The notes: a model not told the origin generated them from the sequence alone. Positions 17,427 through 26,247 are shown, counted from the stretch's first letter. The stretch is DNA of 64,000 bases from Variovorax sp. PAMC26660 (GCF_014302995.1 NZ_CP060295.1:5323501-5387500); one strand, 5' to 3'. Numbers and translations are program-made.

Positions 17427-19682
17427 TCAGAGATCAGCGAGGCCCATGGCCGGATCGCTCACCGAGTGCTTGCCGGTTTCCACGCGGCCGGCGAAGCGGC
17501 GGCGGAAACTGGAGTCGGTGTCGCTGCGGACCTCGAAGTCGTACCAGTGGCCGCTGTTCTCGAGCGTCCACAACTGCTCGGCCTTCGCCCCGCCGTTGAC
17601 CGTGGCGCCCCAAGGGCCGTCGTTGCGGTAGGCCTTGGCGCGTACCGTGAAAGTGCAGGCGTTGGTGCCGCTGTTGAGCATTTCGAGGTAGACGTTGCCG
17701 TTGGCGATGTCGTAGCACACACGCACTTCGGGGTTGGCGGCGTTGCTTGCGCGCAGCGTGTCGAGGTTGCCCTTGAAATGGCGGTGAAATCCGTTGGGCC
17801 CGAGCACCCACAGGTCGTACGAGTTGCCCGCGCTGTCGGCGGTGCCGCTCCAGGTGTCGTCCAGCGTCTTGCCCGGCTCGACCATGTAGCGGCGCGGCAG
17901 GCGGTCGAGGTTGAGCTTGTCGTAGACATGGAACACGGCGGCAGCCTTGCCGGTGTTCGCGAAGATCAGGCGCATCTGGCCGTTGATCGCATCACTGCGA
18001 CAGCTCACGTGCAACTCGTAAGGCAGTGCGCGGGAGGGGCGCGTGCCGACGGCCTGCTGAGGTAATGTGGCGTTGGCCGGGGGCACGATCTGGGGTCTTT
18101 TCGTCGTGCCGTCCGGCATGAACTCCTGGCTCTTTTTCAGTGCGTTGGCATCGTCCTGCGTGCGCCTTCCCGGCAGAACGGGCAAGGCATCGTTGTTGGG
18201 CGTGGCGAAGTTGAATGCGCTCATGAGGTCGCCGCACACCGCCCGGCGAAATGGCGAGATGTTCGTCTCCTTGACTCCGAAGCAGACTTCAAGAAAACGC
18301 AGCACCGAGGTGTGGTCGAACACCTGGGAGTTGACCCAGCCGCCACGGCTCCATGGCGATATGACATACATCGGCACGCGCGGGCCGGGGCCGTAGACGC
18401 GGCCGTCATTGGGTGCAGTGGTGCTACCCACCAGCGGATAGGTGTGCCGTTCAAGGGCGATGGCGCTGTCGGGCAGCGTGGTCTTGCCTGCGGGCGTTCC
18501 GTCCGGGTTGAGCGACGGCGCGGAGGGCGAGGGCATGTGGTCGAAGTAGCCGTCGTTCTCGTCGAAATTGACGATCAGCACGGTCTTGCTCCACACGTCG
18601 GGTGATGCAGTGAGCGCGTCAAGCACCTGCTGCGTGTACCAGCCACCTTGTACGGGGCTCGAACCGCTGGGGTGCTCGCAGTAATCGTAGGGTGCAACGA
18701 TCCACGATACCTTCCGCAGCGTGCCGCCCTTCACGTCCTTGCGGAATGCATCGAGCAGACCGCCATCGGGCATGGTGTTGGCGATGCCCTTGTAGAGCGG
18801 GTTCTTCGCGTCGTCGCTGGCGGGATCGTAGGCGGGCACCGTCACGTCCTTGGGCGCGGGGTTGTCGCCGTCGTACAGCACCTTCTTGATGCCCGCGGCT
18901 TCGTTCGCCGCGCGGTACTGGCGAAAGCCGCAGAGCGGGTTGTCGGTGAAGTTGTCGGGCATGTTCTGGTAGACGATCCAGCTGACATTCGCCTCCTGCA
19001 GGCGTTCCGGATAGGTCTTCCAGTCGGGGCCGACGGCCGATGAGCCGATCAGGCTTTCCCACGTGTTGTCGATCGAGGCCACACCCGCCGGGCCATTGGC
19101 CGTCTCACCCGACGGGCCATTGGTGCCGGTCCAATGGAACATGCGGTTGGAGTTGGTGCCTGTGTGCATGCCGCAGTGGTAGCCGTCGCATACCGTGAAG
19201 GCATTGGCCAGTGCGTATTGGAAGGTGACTTCGGCTTCCTGGAAATAACCCATCGACGCGGTGTTCTTGAAGCGCGGCCATTGGTACATTCGGCCGCCGT
19301 CCCAGGCGTTTTGCGCGTCGCCCCAGCTGTGCGGCGTGCCGCTCACGCGCTGCGCGTTGCCTTTGGTCTGGTCCAGGTGATAGGGCAGCAGCGGCTTGCC
19401 GTTGACATCGCTCTGTTGCCAAACGTTCAGGCCCTTGGGCAGCGGAATGGTGAAGCGGTCACCGAATCCGCGCACGCCCATCAGCGTGCCGAAGTAGTGG
19501 TCGAACGAGCGGTTCTCCTGCATCAGGATCACGACGTGCTCGACGTCCTGGATGGTGCCGGTCTTGTTGTTGGCGGGAATGGCGAGTGCGCGGCGGATGC
19601 TCGGCGGAAAGGCCGAGAGGGCGAGGGCGGCAGCGCCTGTCGTGGCGGTGCCGGTGAGGAACTTGCGACGTGAATTCGTCAT
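17427..19682 (-). CDS. plcN: Phosphocholine-type phospholipase C (Tat-exported)
   Basis: The 751-residue enzyme hydrolyses phospholipids such as phosphatidylcholine to diacylglycerol and a phosphorylated head group. The N-terminus has a Tat motif (SRRKFLTGTATTGAAALALSAF). The phosphoesterase domain (PF04185) begins at VEHVVILMQENRSFDHYFGT, and further metal or active-site parts are FDENDGYFDHM and ISPWSRGGWVNSQVFDHTS. Two C-terminal DUF756 repeats follow, from about residue 540 to the end. Length matches PlcN/PlcH proteins. ATG 19682 was chosen for its distance to the RR motif. It is the third gene of a minus-strand set whose first gene has a Pho box; a strong terminator follows. Confidence 0.93.
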   Translation of the reverse strand: MTNSRRKFLTGTATTGAAALALSAFPPSIRRALAIPANNKTGTIQDVEHVVILMQENRSFDHYFGTLMGVRGFGDRFTIPLPKGLNVWQQSDVNGKPLLPYHLDQTKGNAQRVSGTPHSWGDAQNAWDGGRMYQWPRFKNTASMGYFQEAEVTFQYALANAFTVCDGYHCGMHTGTNSNRMFHWTGTNGPSGETANGPAGVASIDNTWESLIGSSAVGPDWKTYPERLQEANVSWIVYQNMPDNFTDNPLCGFRQYRAANEAAGIKKVLYDGDNPAPKDVTVPAYDPASDDAKNPLYKGIANTMPDGGLLDAFRKDVKGGTLRKVSWIVAPYDYCEHPSGSSPVQGGWYTQQVLDALTASPDVWSKTVLIVNFDENDGYFDHMPSPSAPSLNPDGTPAGKTTLPDSAIALERHTYPLVGSTTAPNDGRVYGPGPRVPMYVISPWSRGGWVNSQVFDHTSVLRFLEVCFGVKETNISPFRRAVCGDLMSAFNFATPNNDALPVLPGRRTQDDANALKKSQEFMPDGTTKRPQIVPPANATLPQQAVGTRPSRALPYELHVSCRSDAINGQMRLIFANTGKAAAVFHVYDKLNLDRLPRRYMVEPGKTLDDTWSGTADSAGNSYDLWVLGPNGFHRHFKGNLDTLRASNAANPEVRVCYDIANGNVYLEMLNSGTNACTFTVRAKAYRNDGPWGATVNGGAKAEQLWTLENSGHWYDFEVRSDTDSSFRRRFAGRVETGKHSVSDPAMGLADL

Positions 19683-19716
19683 GGGTTGGTTCTTCTGGTG
19701 GGGCATGGTGCGGGGC

Positions 19717-19893
19717 TCAGGGTGCGCAGCTCTTCACGGGGGCCGTGCCGGTGTCGGGTGGTGCTGGCGTGGCAGGGGGCGTCGGTATGCCGCCGACGAA
19801 ACTGCCACTACTTCCGCCGCCGCAGGCGGACAGGGCGCAGGCCAGAACGATCGCGGGCGCAAGGCGCACGCAGAGAAGGGGGCGAATTTGCAT
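19717..19893 (-). CDS. Small lipoprotein, 58 residues, unknown function
   Basis: This short gene sits in the gap between the phosphatase/LamG gene and phospholipase C, on the same strand. It starts MQIRPLLCVRLAPAIVLACA and continues to the lipobox LSAC followed by GGGSSGS. The mature part is only about 35 residues, rich in Gly, Pro and Thr, ending KSCAP. The start codon is ATG at 19893 and the stop lies 34 bases before the phospholipase start. The lipobox motif ACGGG matches that of the two neighbouring lipoproteins. It may be a true small lipoprotein or a vestige of a longer one. Confidence 0.6.
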   Translation of the reverse strand: MQIRPLLCVRLAPAIVLACALSACGGGSSGSFVGGIPTPPATPAPPDTGTAPVKSCAP

Positions 19894-19938
19894 GGTTTGA
19901 ATCCTCTGGAGTCGTCGTTGTCTTGGGGGCTGGGGTGA

Positions 19939-22035
19939 TCAGGGAAACAGGAGCGTCAACAGCGGCTGGCCCGACTTGAAGATGCTGGTCAGCTCGTCGT
20001 TCGTGAGTGCGCGGTTCCAGATCGCGAAGTCGTTGAAGTCCATGGCACCGCGCGGCGAGGTGGTTTCGCGTTGGTAGTAGAGGCCGGTGCCGTCCTCGTT
20101 CAGGCCCAGGCCGTTGCCCAGGCCGCCGAGCTTGTCGACCAGCGCGCTCGTGATGGCGGTACTGTTGGCCTGGATGCCGTTGACGGGGTCCAGCACGTAG
20201 CCCTTCATCGTGAGCGCGGTCTTGTCGATCACCACCGCCACGTAGGCCCACTGGCCCGCGCTCAGGCTGTAGCCGTTGCTGTCGGCGCGCGCACTGCCCG
20301 TCCCCACGTTGAAGCGGATCTCGCAGCTGCCGAACAGGCCGATGGCCAAGCCAGCGTTGCCGCCGGAGGTGTAGTTCTTGTTGCCGATCACCGTTGCGCC
20401 GTTGCTCACGCCCTGGCTGCAGGTGTTGTCGGTGCGCATCCAGAAGCCGATGGTGAAGGTCGTGACGGCGGGGTTGGTGGTGACGTCGTTGTTCTGTACC
20501 AGGCGGTAGCCGGCCATGCCGCTGGCGTTCTTCACGGTGCTGTCGACGCGCAGCGCCTTGACCTTGTAGGGGGGCTTGAAGCCATCGTCGACCACCGTGC
20601 CGCCATTGGCGTCGGCCGCCCACGGTGCAAGCGTGGATGCGTTCTTCGCATCGACGCCGGGCAGTGTGTCGAGTGGGTAGTAGTTGAGCAGCCCGTTCTT
20701 CAACGTGGCCGCGAGCGGCACCGGCAACTCTGGCGCCGGCGGCTTGACATAGGCGATCTGCGCGGTGAGCGCCACGCTGGTTTCGCCGGCGACGACCGTG
20801 TACAGGTAGGTATAGATCCCGTCGCTCGCGGCGACGATGGGGTCGGTGTGGGCGGCTGTGCCGGCCGGCAGCGTGGCCACCAGCTTGCCGTCGCGCAACA
20901 CCAGCGCAGGTGCGGTCGTGGCACCCGTGAGCGTCCACGACAGCTCGATGCTGCCCTTGTCCGCGCCCGTCTTGGCCGAGAGACCGCGCAGCGACGTGGC
21001 GGCCTGCAGGGCCTGGCCGTTGAAACGGTAGTCAGCGGCCGCGGGCAGCGCGCCCAGGTGGCGCAGCACGGTCGGCGCGATGTCCGTGGCCGCGGCGAGC
21101 TGGAGCAGCGAGTTGTCGGCCGGCGCCGCCAAGCCTGCGCCCGGCAATCCCGCGAGAGTCTTGTTGCTCGCGATGAAGATGGTCTTGCCGTCGATGGTCT
21201 GCAGGCCGGTGCTGCCACCGAAAGCATCGAGGCCGTGCCCCGTAGTGACGATCACGAGCCAGTCTTCCTTCGCATCGTTGGCTGTGCGTTGGGCGATGCG
21301 TGCCAGCAACTGGCCGACTGCGGCCGACGTGTCGGTGACAGCGCGTTGGTACGCGTCGCTCTTGAGGCCGCTGGCTGTCGCCGCGATGGCCGGCGCGCCG
21401 TATTGCGCCACGATCAGGTCCTGGCCGGAGTCAATGAGCTGCGACGTGCGCTCTGTGACACAGGCGTCCGATCCCGCGCAATCGACGGCCGCATCGACGG
21501 TGCCGGGTTCGTTGCCCAGAAGGCTGGAATAGCGGGGATTGGCCGTGACGGCCGCTGTCTTGTAGCCCGCCGCCGTGTTCTGCTTGGCGATGGCGAAGAT
21601 CGATGGTGCGACCTTGGCGTCGATGCGCTGATCGCTGGTGTCCCATCGCACCCCATGGCGCTGGACCCAGGAGCCCGTCAACAGCGTTGCCGATCCCGGG
21701 TTGTCGCTGGTGCGCTGTTCGCTGATCGTGCCGTTCGCTCCGCCGGTCCAGGCGGGAGCGATCTGGAATGCTTGCAGTGCCGTCGCCTTCTTCTGCGCGA
21801 TGGCATCGCGAAGTGCTGCGTGCGTGAGTCCATCGACCTCCACCACGAGGGCCTTGGGGCCGCTCTTTCCCTGATTGACGGTGGGTGCGGAATTGCCAGT
21901 GCCACCCGTCGGCGGTACGCCTCCGGGCGGAAAGTAAGGGCCGTTGCCGCCACCGCCTCCGCAGGCGGAAAGCGCCAGCAGGACGGCCACGCTTCCCCCC
22001 GCAAAACCGCAGCGCGCGGTCATTCCTCTGATCAT
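19939..22035 (-). CDS. Alkaline-phosphatase-superfamily lipoprotein with C-terminal LamG domain
   Basis: The product has 698 residues. A lipoprotein signal ends at LLALSAC and is followed by a Gly-rich spacer. Residues ~60-400 resemble the type I phosphodiesterase/alkaline phosphatase fold: LVVEVDGLTHAALRDA near the start, SATLLTGSWVQRHGV, and DWLVIVTTGHGLDAFGG in the metal-site position. Residues ~480-690 form a concanavalin-like LamG module (FTIGFWMRTDNTCSQG, NDFAIWNRALTNDEL). It is probably an outer-membrane-anchored phosphoesterase. GGGAGAAAAC precedes the ATG at 22035. A Pho box lies 142 bases upstream, so it should lead a phosphate-starvation operon with the small lipoprotein and phospholipase C. 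Confidence 0.8.
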   Translation of the reverse strand: MIRGMTARCGFAGGSVAVLLALSACGGGGGNGPYFPPGGVPPTGGTGNSAPTVNQGKSGPKALVVEVDGLTHAALRDAIAQKKATALQAFQIAPAWTGGANGTISEQRTSDNPGSATLLTGSWVQRHGVRWDTSDQRIDAKVAPSIFAIAKQNTAAGYKTAAVTANPRYSSLLGNEPGTVDAAVDCAGSDACVTERTSQLIDSGQDLIVAQYGAPAIAATASGLKSDAYQRAVTDTSAAVGQLLARIAQRTANDAKEDWLVIVTTGHGLDAFGGSTGLQTIDGKTIFIASNKTLAGLPGAGLAAPADNSLLQLAAATDIAPTVLRHLGALPAAADYRFNGQALQAATSLRGLSAKTGADKGSIELSWTLTGATTAPALVLRDGKLVATLPAGTAAHTDPIVAASDGIYTYLYTVVAGETSVALTAQIAYVKPPAPELPVPLAATLKNGLLNYYPLDTLPGVDAKNASTLAPWAADANGGTVVDDGFKPPYKVKALRVDSTVKNASGMAGYRLVQNNDVTTNPAVTTFTIGFWMRTDNTCSQGVSNGATVIGNKNYTSGGNAGLAIGLFGSCEIRFNVGTGSARADSNGYSLSAGQWAYVAVVIDKTALTMKGYVLDPVNGIQANSTAITSALVDKLGGLGNGLGLNEDGTGLYYQRETTSPRGAMDFNDFAIWNRALTNDELTSIFKSGQPLLTLLFP

Positions 22036-22176
22036 GTTTTCTCCCGAAGAAATTGAAATGCGCACCCATGCGGCTGCGCCGAAAGACTCTGTGTATCTAT
22101 TTGTGTTTGTGCATATGCAAGCTATTTGCAAAAAAAAGCACAAATACCTTTAATGCCTCAGATCTTGCGTTCCTCA

Positions 22177-22196
22177 GGTGACAGCGTTTTGACAAG
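22177..22196 (-). promoter_or_regulatory. Candidate Pho box
   Basis: The minus strand reads CTTGTCAAAACGCTGTCACC: two direct TGTCA half-sites whose start points are 11 bases apart, as in the Pho box consensus CTGTCAT-N4-CTGTCAT bound by PhoB. It lies upstream of the phosphatase/LamG lipoprotein, small lipoprotein and phospholipase C genes and is oriented toward them. Confidence 0.65.
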
Positions 22197-22420
22197 CGTG
22201 TGTCGACATTGCAAGCTGATTGCGATGCGTTGACGGAGCGGGCCGAGCCCGGGTGGTGCATTCGCACAAGCTGCGTGCGTGCTGTCGCCCAGTGGCGCGA
22301 GCCGCGCCGTTACAGGGGATACACCCGGGACGCACAGCGCCCGCGGGTTGCTGGAACATCGAAGGTCGCACTTCTACGATGCGCTTCGCTTCATCCATCC
22401 GACCCAAGAAAGAAAAACGA

Positions 22421-23311
22421 ATGAACTCCCTCGTCCAGCGCCGCACCCTGTTGCTCGCCGCTTCCGTGCTGCCCCTCGCGAGTGCCTGCACTGCGTGGTC
22501 GCAGAACGGCCCGCAGTCATCCGCCGAGGCGCAACTTGCCGCGCTCGAAAGCGCCTCGGGCGGTCGCCTCGGCGTGGTGGCCTTCAACACCGCCAGCGGT
22601 GCGCGCGTGCAGCACCGGTCGCACGAGCGCTTTCCGTTCTGCAGCACCTTCAAGTTGATGCTGTCCGCCGCCATCCTCGAGCGCAGTGCGAAGGACGACA
22701 GCCTGCTCACGCGCCGCGTGAACTACAGCAAGGGCGACCTCATCAGCTACTCGCCGATCACCGAGAAGAACCTCGCCACCGGCATGACGGTGGCCGCGCT
22801 GTGTGCTGCCACTGTCCAGTACAGCGACAACGCCGCAGCCAATCTGCTGCTGAAGATTCTGGGCGGTCCGCCTGCATTGACGGCGTTTGCGCGCAGCATC
22901 GGCGACCTGACCTTCAGGCTCGATCGTTGGGAGACCGAACTCAACACCGCCATCCCCGGTGACCTGCGCGACACCACCACGCCGGCGGCCATGGCCGACA
23001 GCGTGCAGCGGCTGGCATTGGGCGATGCATTGGGTGCAGCGCAGCGCGAGCAGCTCAAGACCTGGCTGTTGGGCAACACCACCAGCACGGAACGCTTCCT
23101 GGCCGGCGTGCCCGCGGGCTGGAAGGTGGGCGACAAGACCGGGTCTGGCGACTACGGCACCACGAACGACATCGGCGTGCTGTGGCAGCCTGCCGGTGCC
23201 GCGCCGCTGGTGGTCGCGGTCTACCTGACATTCCCGGAGAAGGACGCGAAGGGGCGCAACGACGTCGTTGCGTCAGCCACGCGCATCGTGGTCGCGGCGC
23301 TGGCGGGCTGA
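22421..23311 (+). CDS. bla: Class A beta-lactamase
   Basis: The 296-residue serine beta-lactamase shows every class A motif. These are the active-site S-x-x-K (FCSTFKLM, about residue 73), the SDN loop ([11 protein letters not shown], ~134), the omega-loop Glu ([13 protein letters not shown], ~170) and KTG ([14 protein letters not shown], ~238). The N-terminus has a twin arginine ([18 protein letters not shown]), so Tat export is likely; a Cys at the end of the signal could also be a weak lipobox. ATG 22421 was chosen because the signal starts there and AAGAAAGAA precedes it. No LysR-type ampR neighbour is present. It looks chromosomal, not recently acquired. Confidence 0.94.
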   Translation: MNSLVQRRTLLLAASVLPLASACTAWSQNGPQSSAEAQLAALESASGGRLGVVAFNTASGARVQHRSHERFPFCSTFKLMLSAAILERSAKDDSLLTRRVNYSKGDLISYSPITEKNLATGMTVAALCAATVQYSDNAAANLLLKILGGPPALTAFARSIGDLTFRLDRWETELNTAIPGDLRDTTTPAAMADSVQRLALGDALGAAQREQLKTWLLGNTTSTERFLAGVPAGWKVGDKTGSGDYGTTNDIGVLWQPAGAAPLVVAVYLTFPEKDAKGRNDVVASATRIVVAALAG

Positions 23312-23428
23312 GGTCGTTTCGGCCGGGGCGAGCCGGTGGTCGACAAGTTGGCGGCGGCAGTCACAGGGCCGACTGCCGGACCGGGCATACTCGCGCGCGC
23401 TCTTCCCCGCGATTTCAACAAGGACTCC

Positions 23429-24034
23429 ATGTCAGGACACGGCTTTCACGTGCACGGCCCGCACGACCACGAACTTGAACACGCCGCATCCGGCGGCCAC
23501 GGCGACAAAACGGAGACACATGCCGGCGGCATGAGCATGACAAGCAAGATCGCGGTGTGCACCGCGGTGATCGCCACCGTCGGCGCGATCTTTTCGTACA
23601 TGGGCGGCGCCACGCAGGCGAATGCCGGGATCTACAAGAACAACGCCGCGATCAAGAAGACCGAAGCGTCGAACCAGTGGAATTACTTCCAGTCGAAGAG
23701 CACCAAGCAGGCGCTGGCCGAGTTCGCGCGCGACACGTCGAGCGACGAGCGCAGGCAGGGCTGGCAGGACAAGGTGGCGCGCTACGAACAGGAGAAGACC
23801 GAGATCCAGGCCGCAGCCAGAAAGCTGGAGGGCGAGTCGAGCCGGTGGGATTCGCAGTCGGATGAACAGATGCACCAGCACCATCGCTGGGCCCAGGCCA
23901 CCACTGTCCTTCAGGTGTCGATCGCGCTTGCCGCCATTGCCCTGCTGACGAAGAAGAAGTGGCTGGAGCGGGCCATGTTCGGCGTGGCGGTTGCGGGTCT
24001 GGCGGTGGGCGTGCTGGCGGCGTTTCACGTCTAG
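23429..24034 (+). CDS. DUF4337-type membrane protein
   Basis: The 201-residue protein has a His-rich N-terminus (GHGFHVHGPHDHELEHAA). One transmembrane segment follows (residues ~35-55, KIAVCTAVIATVGAIFSYMGG), then a charged helical, coiled-coil-prone domain (residues ~65-150). Two hydrophobic segments close the protein (TVLQVSIALAAIALL and AMFGVAVAGLAVGVLAAF). This is the layout of the DUF4337 family, of unknown function. AAGGACTCC precedes the ATG at 23429. The His cluster could bind metal, but that is only a guess from composition. Confidence 0.78.
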   Translation: MSGHGFHVHGPHDHELEHAASGGHGDKTETHAGGMSMTSKIAVCTAVIATVGAIFSYMGGATQANAGIYKNNAAIKKTEASNQWNYFQSKSTKQALAEFARDTSSDERRQGWQDKVARYEQEKTEIQAAARKLEGESSRWDSQSDEQMHQHHRWAQATTVLQVSIALAAIALLTKKKWLERAMFGVAVAGLAVGVLAAFHV

Positions 24035-24082
24035 CGCTGCGGCTGCGCCGACGAGGGGTCGACGCCTTTCAAGGCGCAGGCG

Positions 24083-24706
24083 CTACAGCACGAACAATCC
24101 CACAGCCACGTAGTGGCTCGCCGTCCCCGCCAGCACGAACAGGTGCCACGCACCATGCGCGTGCCTGAACCCCTGGCGGTTGCGATAGAAGACGGTGCCG
24201 GCGGTATAGAGCACGCCGCCGATCAGCAGCCACGCCAGCCCCGCGCCTTCGAGCCGCGCGGCCAGCGGCACGGCGGCCAGAACGCCGAGCCACCCCATGC
24301 CGATGTACAGCGGCAGCGAGGGCTTCTTCGGTGCGCTGTCCCTCGCCGGCGCCAGCTCGCGCCAGATGCCGAAGAGCGCCGCGCCCCAGATCGTGGCAAG
24401 CAACAGCCCGCCCCACAGGCCTTGCAGCGTGACCAGCGCAAAGGGCGTGTAGGTTCCGGCGATCAGCAGGTAGATCGCGCAATGGTCGGCCCGCTCCCAC
24501 ACGCGCTTGAGACGGCCGCGCGTGCTGTGGAAGAGGGTGGACGCCGCATACAGCACCACGGCGGAGAGTGAGAACACCAGCGCCCCAACGATGCGCGCGG
24601 GGTCACCGGTGGGCACGGTCTTCGCGAGCAGCAGCGCGGTCGCGGCCAGCGCGAGCAGCAGGCCCAGCAGGTGGCTGTATCCGTTGAGTCGTTCGCCTCG
24701 GTACAT
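24083..24706 (-). CDS. trhA: PAQR/hemolysin III family membrane protein TrhA
   Basis: The 207-residue integral membrane protein has seven predicted segments. Family motifs are GERLNGYSHLLG at the start, STLFHSTRGRLKRVWERADHCAIYLLIAGTYTPF in the middle, and GFRHAHGAWHLFVLAGTASHYVAV at the end; the conserved His and Asp residues form the putative metal site. TrhA proteins are linked to membrane-energetics homeostasis, and the older name hemolysin III is misleading. Length is typical. It lies 28 bases downstream of the glycerophosphodiesterase gene on the same strand. Confidence 0.9.
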   Translation of the reverse strand: MYRGERLNGYSHLLGLLLALAATALLLAKTVPTGDPARIVGALVFSLSAVVLYAASTLFHSTRGRLKRVWERADHCAIYLLIAGTYTPFALVTLQGLWGGLLLATIWGAALFGIWRELAPARDSAPKKPSLPLYIGMGWLGVLAAVPLAARLEGAGLAWLLIGGVLYTAGTVFYRNRQGFRHAHGAWHLFVLAGTASHYVAVGLFVL

Positions 24707-24734
24707 GGGGTGTGCTGCGTCGCTGCGTTTCGCG

Positions 24735-26174
24735 TCAGCGGCCCGTTTCCTTCAGGTAGGACTGGCGCGCCGCGAAGGCGGTGTTGGCGAAGTCCGAGAA
24801 CACGCCGTCGATGCCCGCGCGGAAGTACAGGAGGTACTCGGCCGTCGGGTCGCCCTTGTACAGGCCCGCGAGGTACTTGGCTTCGTTGCGGAAGGTGTAG
24901 CTGTGCACGAACAGGCCGGCCTTGTGGGCGTCGGCGATCAGGCTCGTGGGCTTGACGGTGTTCACGTCGGCCAGGCCCTTGTTGCCGGCGACGAAGGGCT
25001 CGATGGTGTGTGCCATCACCTGCGGCTTCCACGGGCCGATGCCGTCGGCATAGGTCTTGACATCGGCCAGGCCGGCGGGCGTCAGCATCTCGCCGAAGAA
25101 CTTCGGGTTGCCGGCCAGCGTCCAGCTATAGGGGCGGCCGTCGACAAAGGTGTAGTCGTCGGCGGTGACGTAGATCATCGCGCCGGTCTTGTAGTCGACG
25201 TCGTTGCCGTCGACCAGTTGCACAGCGCGCGCCTTCATGCCGGCCGAGCGCAGGTACTTCAGGCTCTCGGGCTCGAAGCTCTGCACGAAGATCGGCGCGT
25301 CCTTGCGGTTCAGGTCGTTGAAATTCATGATCTTGAGCAGCGCGTCTTCCAGCGGATGACTGCCCACCGGGCCGCAGCCGTTGGCAATGGCTTGTGCGTT
25401 GTTCCAGATCGGGTTCTTGGTCTCCGGGTACACGGTGAGCGTGCGGCCGGTGGAGGCGCTCTTGGCCTTGGCGATGTCGATGATTTCCTGGAAGCTCAGG
25501 ATCGGCAGCTTGCCGTTGAGGTCGGTGGGACGCTGGTCCCTGGCGTCGTAGGTGGTGCCGGCAATCCACTGCTTGAGCTCGGCCATCGTGAAGTCGGTGA
25601 TCGACCAGTCGTTGGTGTGGTCCTCGCCATCGACAACCAGCGACTTGAGCACGGACTTCGGATCGTTGGGGTCGGTCAGGTCGCTCTTGTATTGCGCCGG
25701 GCCGTTCTCGGGGACCGCCGGGTACTTCACGTTGACCAGCACGGGCGGCACAGTGCGCTTGCGGGCTGCGACAGCGTTGTTGGTCTTGGCAACCTCCGCG
25801 ATGTTGGTGTTGTCGCTGAGCCAGGGGTTGTGGCGGGCGACGAGCACGCAGTCCTTGGTGAGGTGCAGATCGGTTTCGAGCGAATCCGCACCGGCATCGG
25901 CCGCGCCTTCGTAGGAGGCCCTGGTTTCTTCAGGGAACAGGCCCGGCAGGCCGCGATGGCCGATGACCAGTGGCATGGAGCCGTCGAGTGTGGCCAGCGG
26001 CGCCGGTTGCGCAGGAGGCGCGGGCGTTGGCGTTGGCGTGGGGGCGGGCGGAATGAACGGAAACGAGGCACCGCCGCCACCACCGCCGCAGGCAGCAATG
26101 GCGAGGCTGCCGCCCAGGGCCAGCACGGCAGCGCGCAGCGGTCGGAGCGCGGGCGCGCGAACGGTCTTTGTCAT
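24735..26174 (-). CDS. glpQ: Glycerophosphodiester phosphodiesterase, lipoprotein
   Basis: The 479-residue enzyme hydrolyses glycerophosphodiesters from phospholipid breakdown to glycerol-3-phosphate and an alcohol. The catalytic start is VIGHRGLPGLFPEETRASYE (catalytic His), followed by DSLETDLHLTKD (metal ligands) and VARHNPWLS (second His). Further conserved parts are VYPETKNP and FVQSFEPESL. The N-terminus has a lipobox (LAIAACGGGGG), so it should be membrane-anchored outside the cytoplasm. Its product links to the nearby phospholipase C: both feed phosphate and glycerol scavenging. A degenerate Pho-box-like pair lies about 57 bases upstream. The symbol is assigned by family. Confidence 0.9.
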   Translation of the reverse strand: MTKTVRAPALRPLRAAVLALGGSLAIAACGGGGGGASFPFIPPAPTPTPTPAPPAQPAPLATLDGSMPLVIGHRGLPGLFPEETRASYEGAADAGADSLETDLHLTKDCVLVARHNPWLSDNTNIAEVAKTNNAVAARKRTVPPVLVNVKYPAVPENGPAQYKSDLTDPNDPKSVLKSLVVDGEDHTNDWSITDFTMAELKQWIAGTTYDARDQRPTDLNGKLPILSFQEIIDIAKAKSASTGRTLTVYPETKNPIWNNAQAIANGCGPVGSHPLEDALLKIMNFNDLNRKDAPIFVQSFEPESLKYLRSAGMKARAVQLVDGNDVDYKTGAMIYVTADDYTFVDGRPYSWTLAGNPKFFGEMLTPAGLADVKTYADGIGPWKPQVMAHTIEPFVAGNKGLADVNTVKPTSLIADAHKAGLFVHSYTFRNEAKYLAGLYKGDPTAEYLLYFRAGIDGVFSDFANTAFAARQSYLKETGR

Positions 26175-26230
26175 GGTGTTTTCGATTGTTTGAAGAGGTC
26201 CAAAGGCCGGCGGATGCTAGGTTTGGCCCG

Positions 26231-26247
26231 TGACGCCACGGTGACCG
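26231..26247 (-). promoter_or_regulatory. Weak Pho-box-like direct repeat upstream of the glycerophosphodiesterase gene
   Basis: On the minus strand the sequence is CGGTCACCGTGGCGTCAC. The two GTCA cores start 11 bases apart, as in a Pho box. The rest of the site is GC-rich and departs from consensus, so this is a weaker candidate than the one at 22177. Confidence 0.35.

Noticed and set aside
20071..22056. Plus-strand open frame of 661 codons opposite the LamG phosphatase gene
   Set aside because: Shadow frame; the minus-strand gene has a lipobox, domains and a ribosome binding site.
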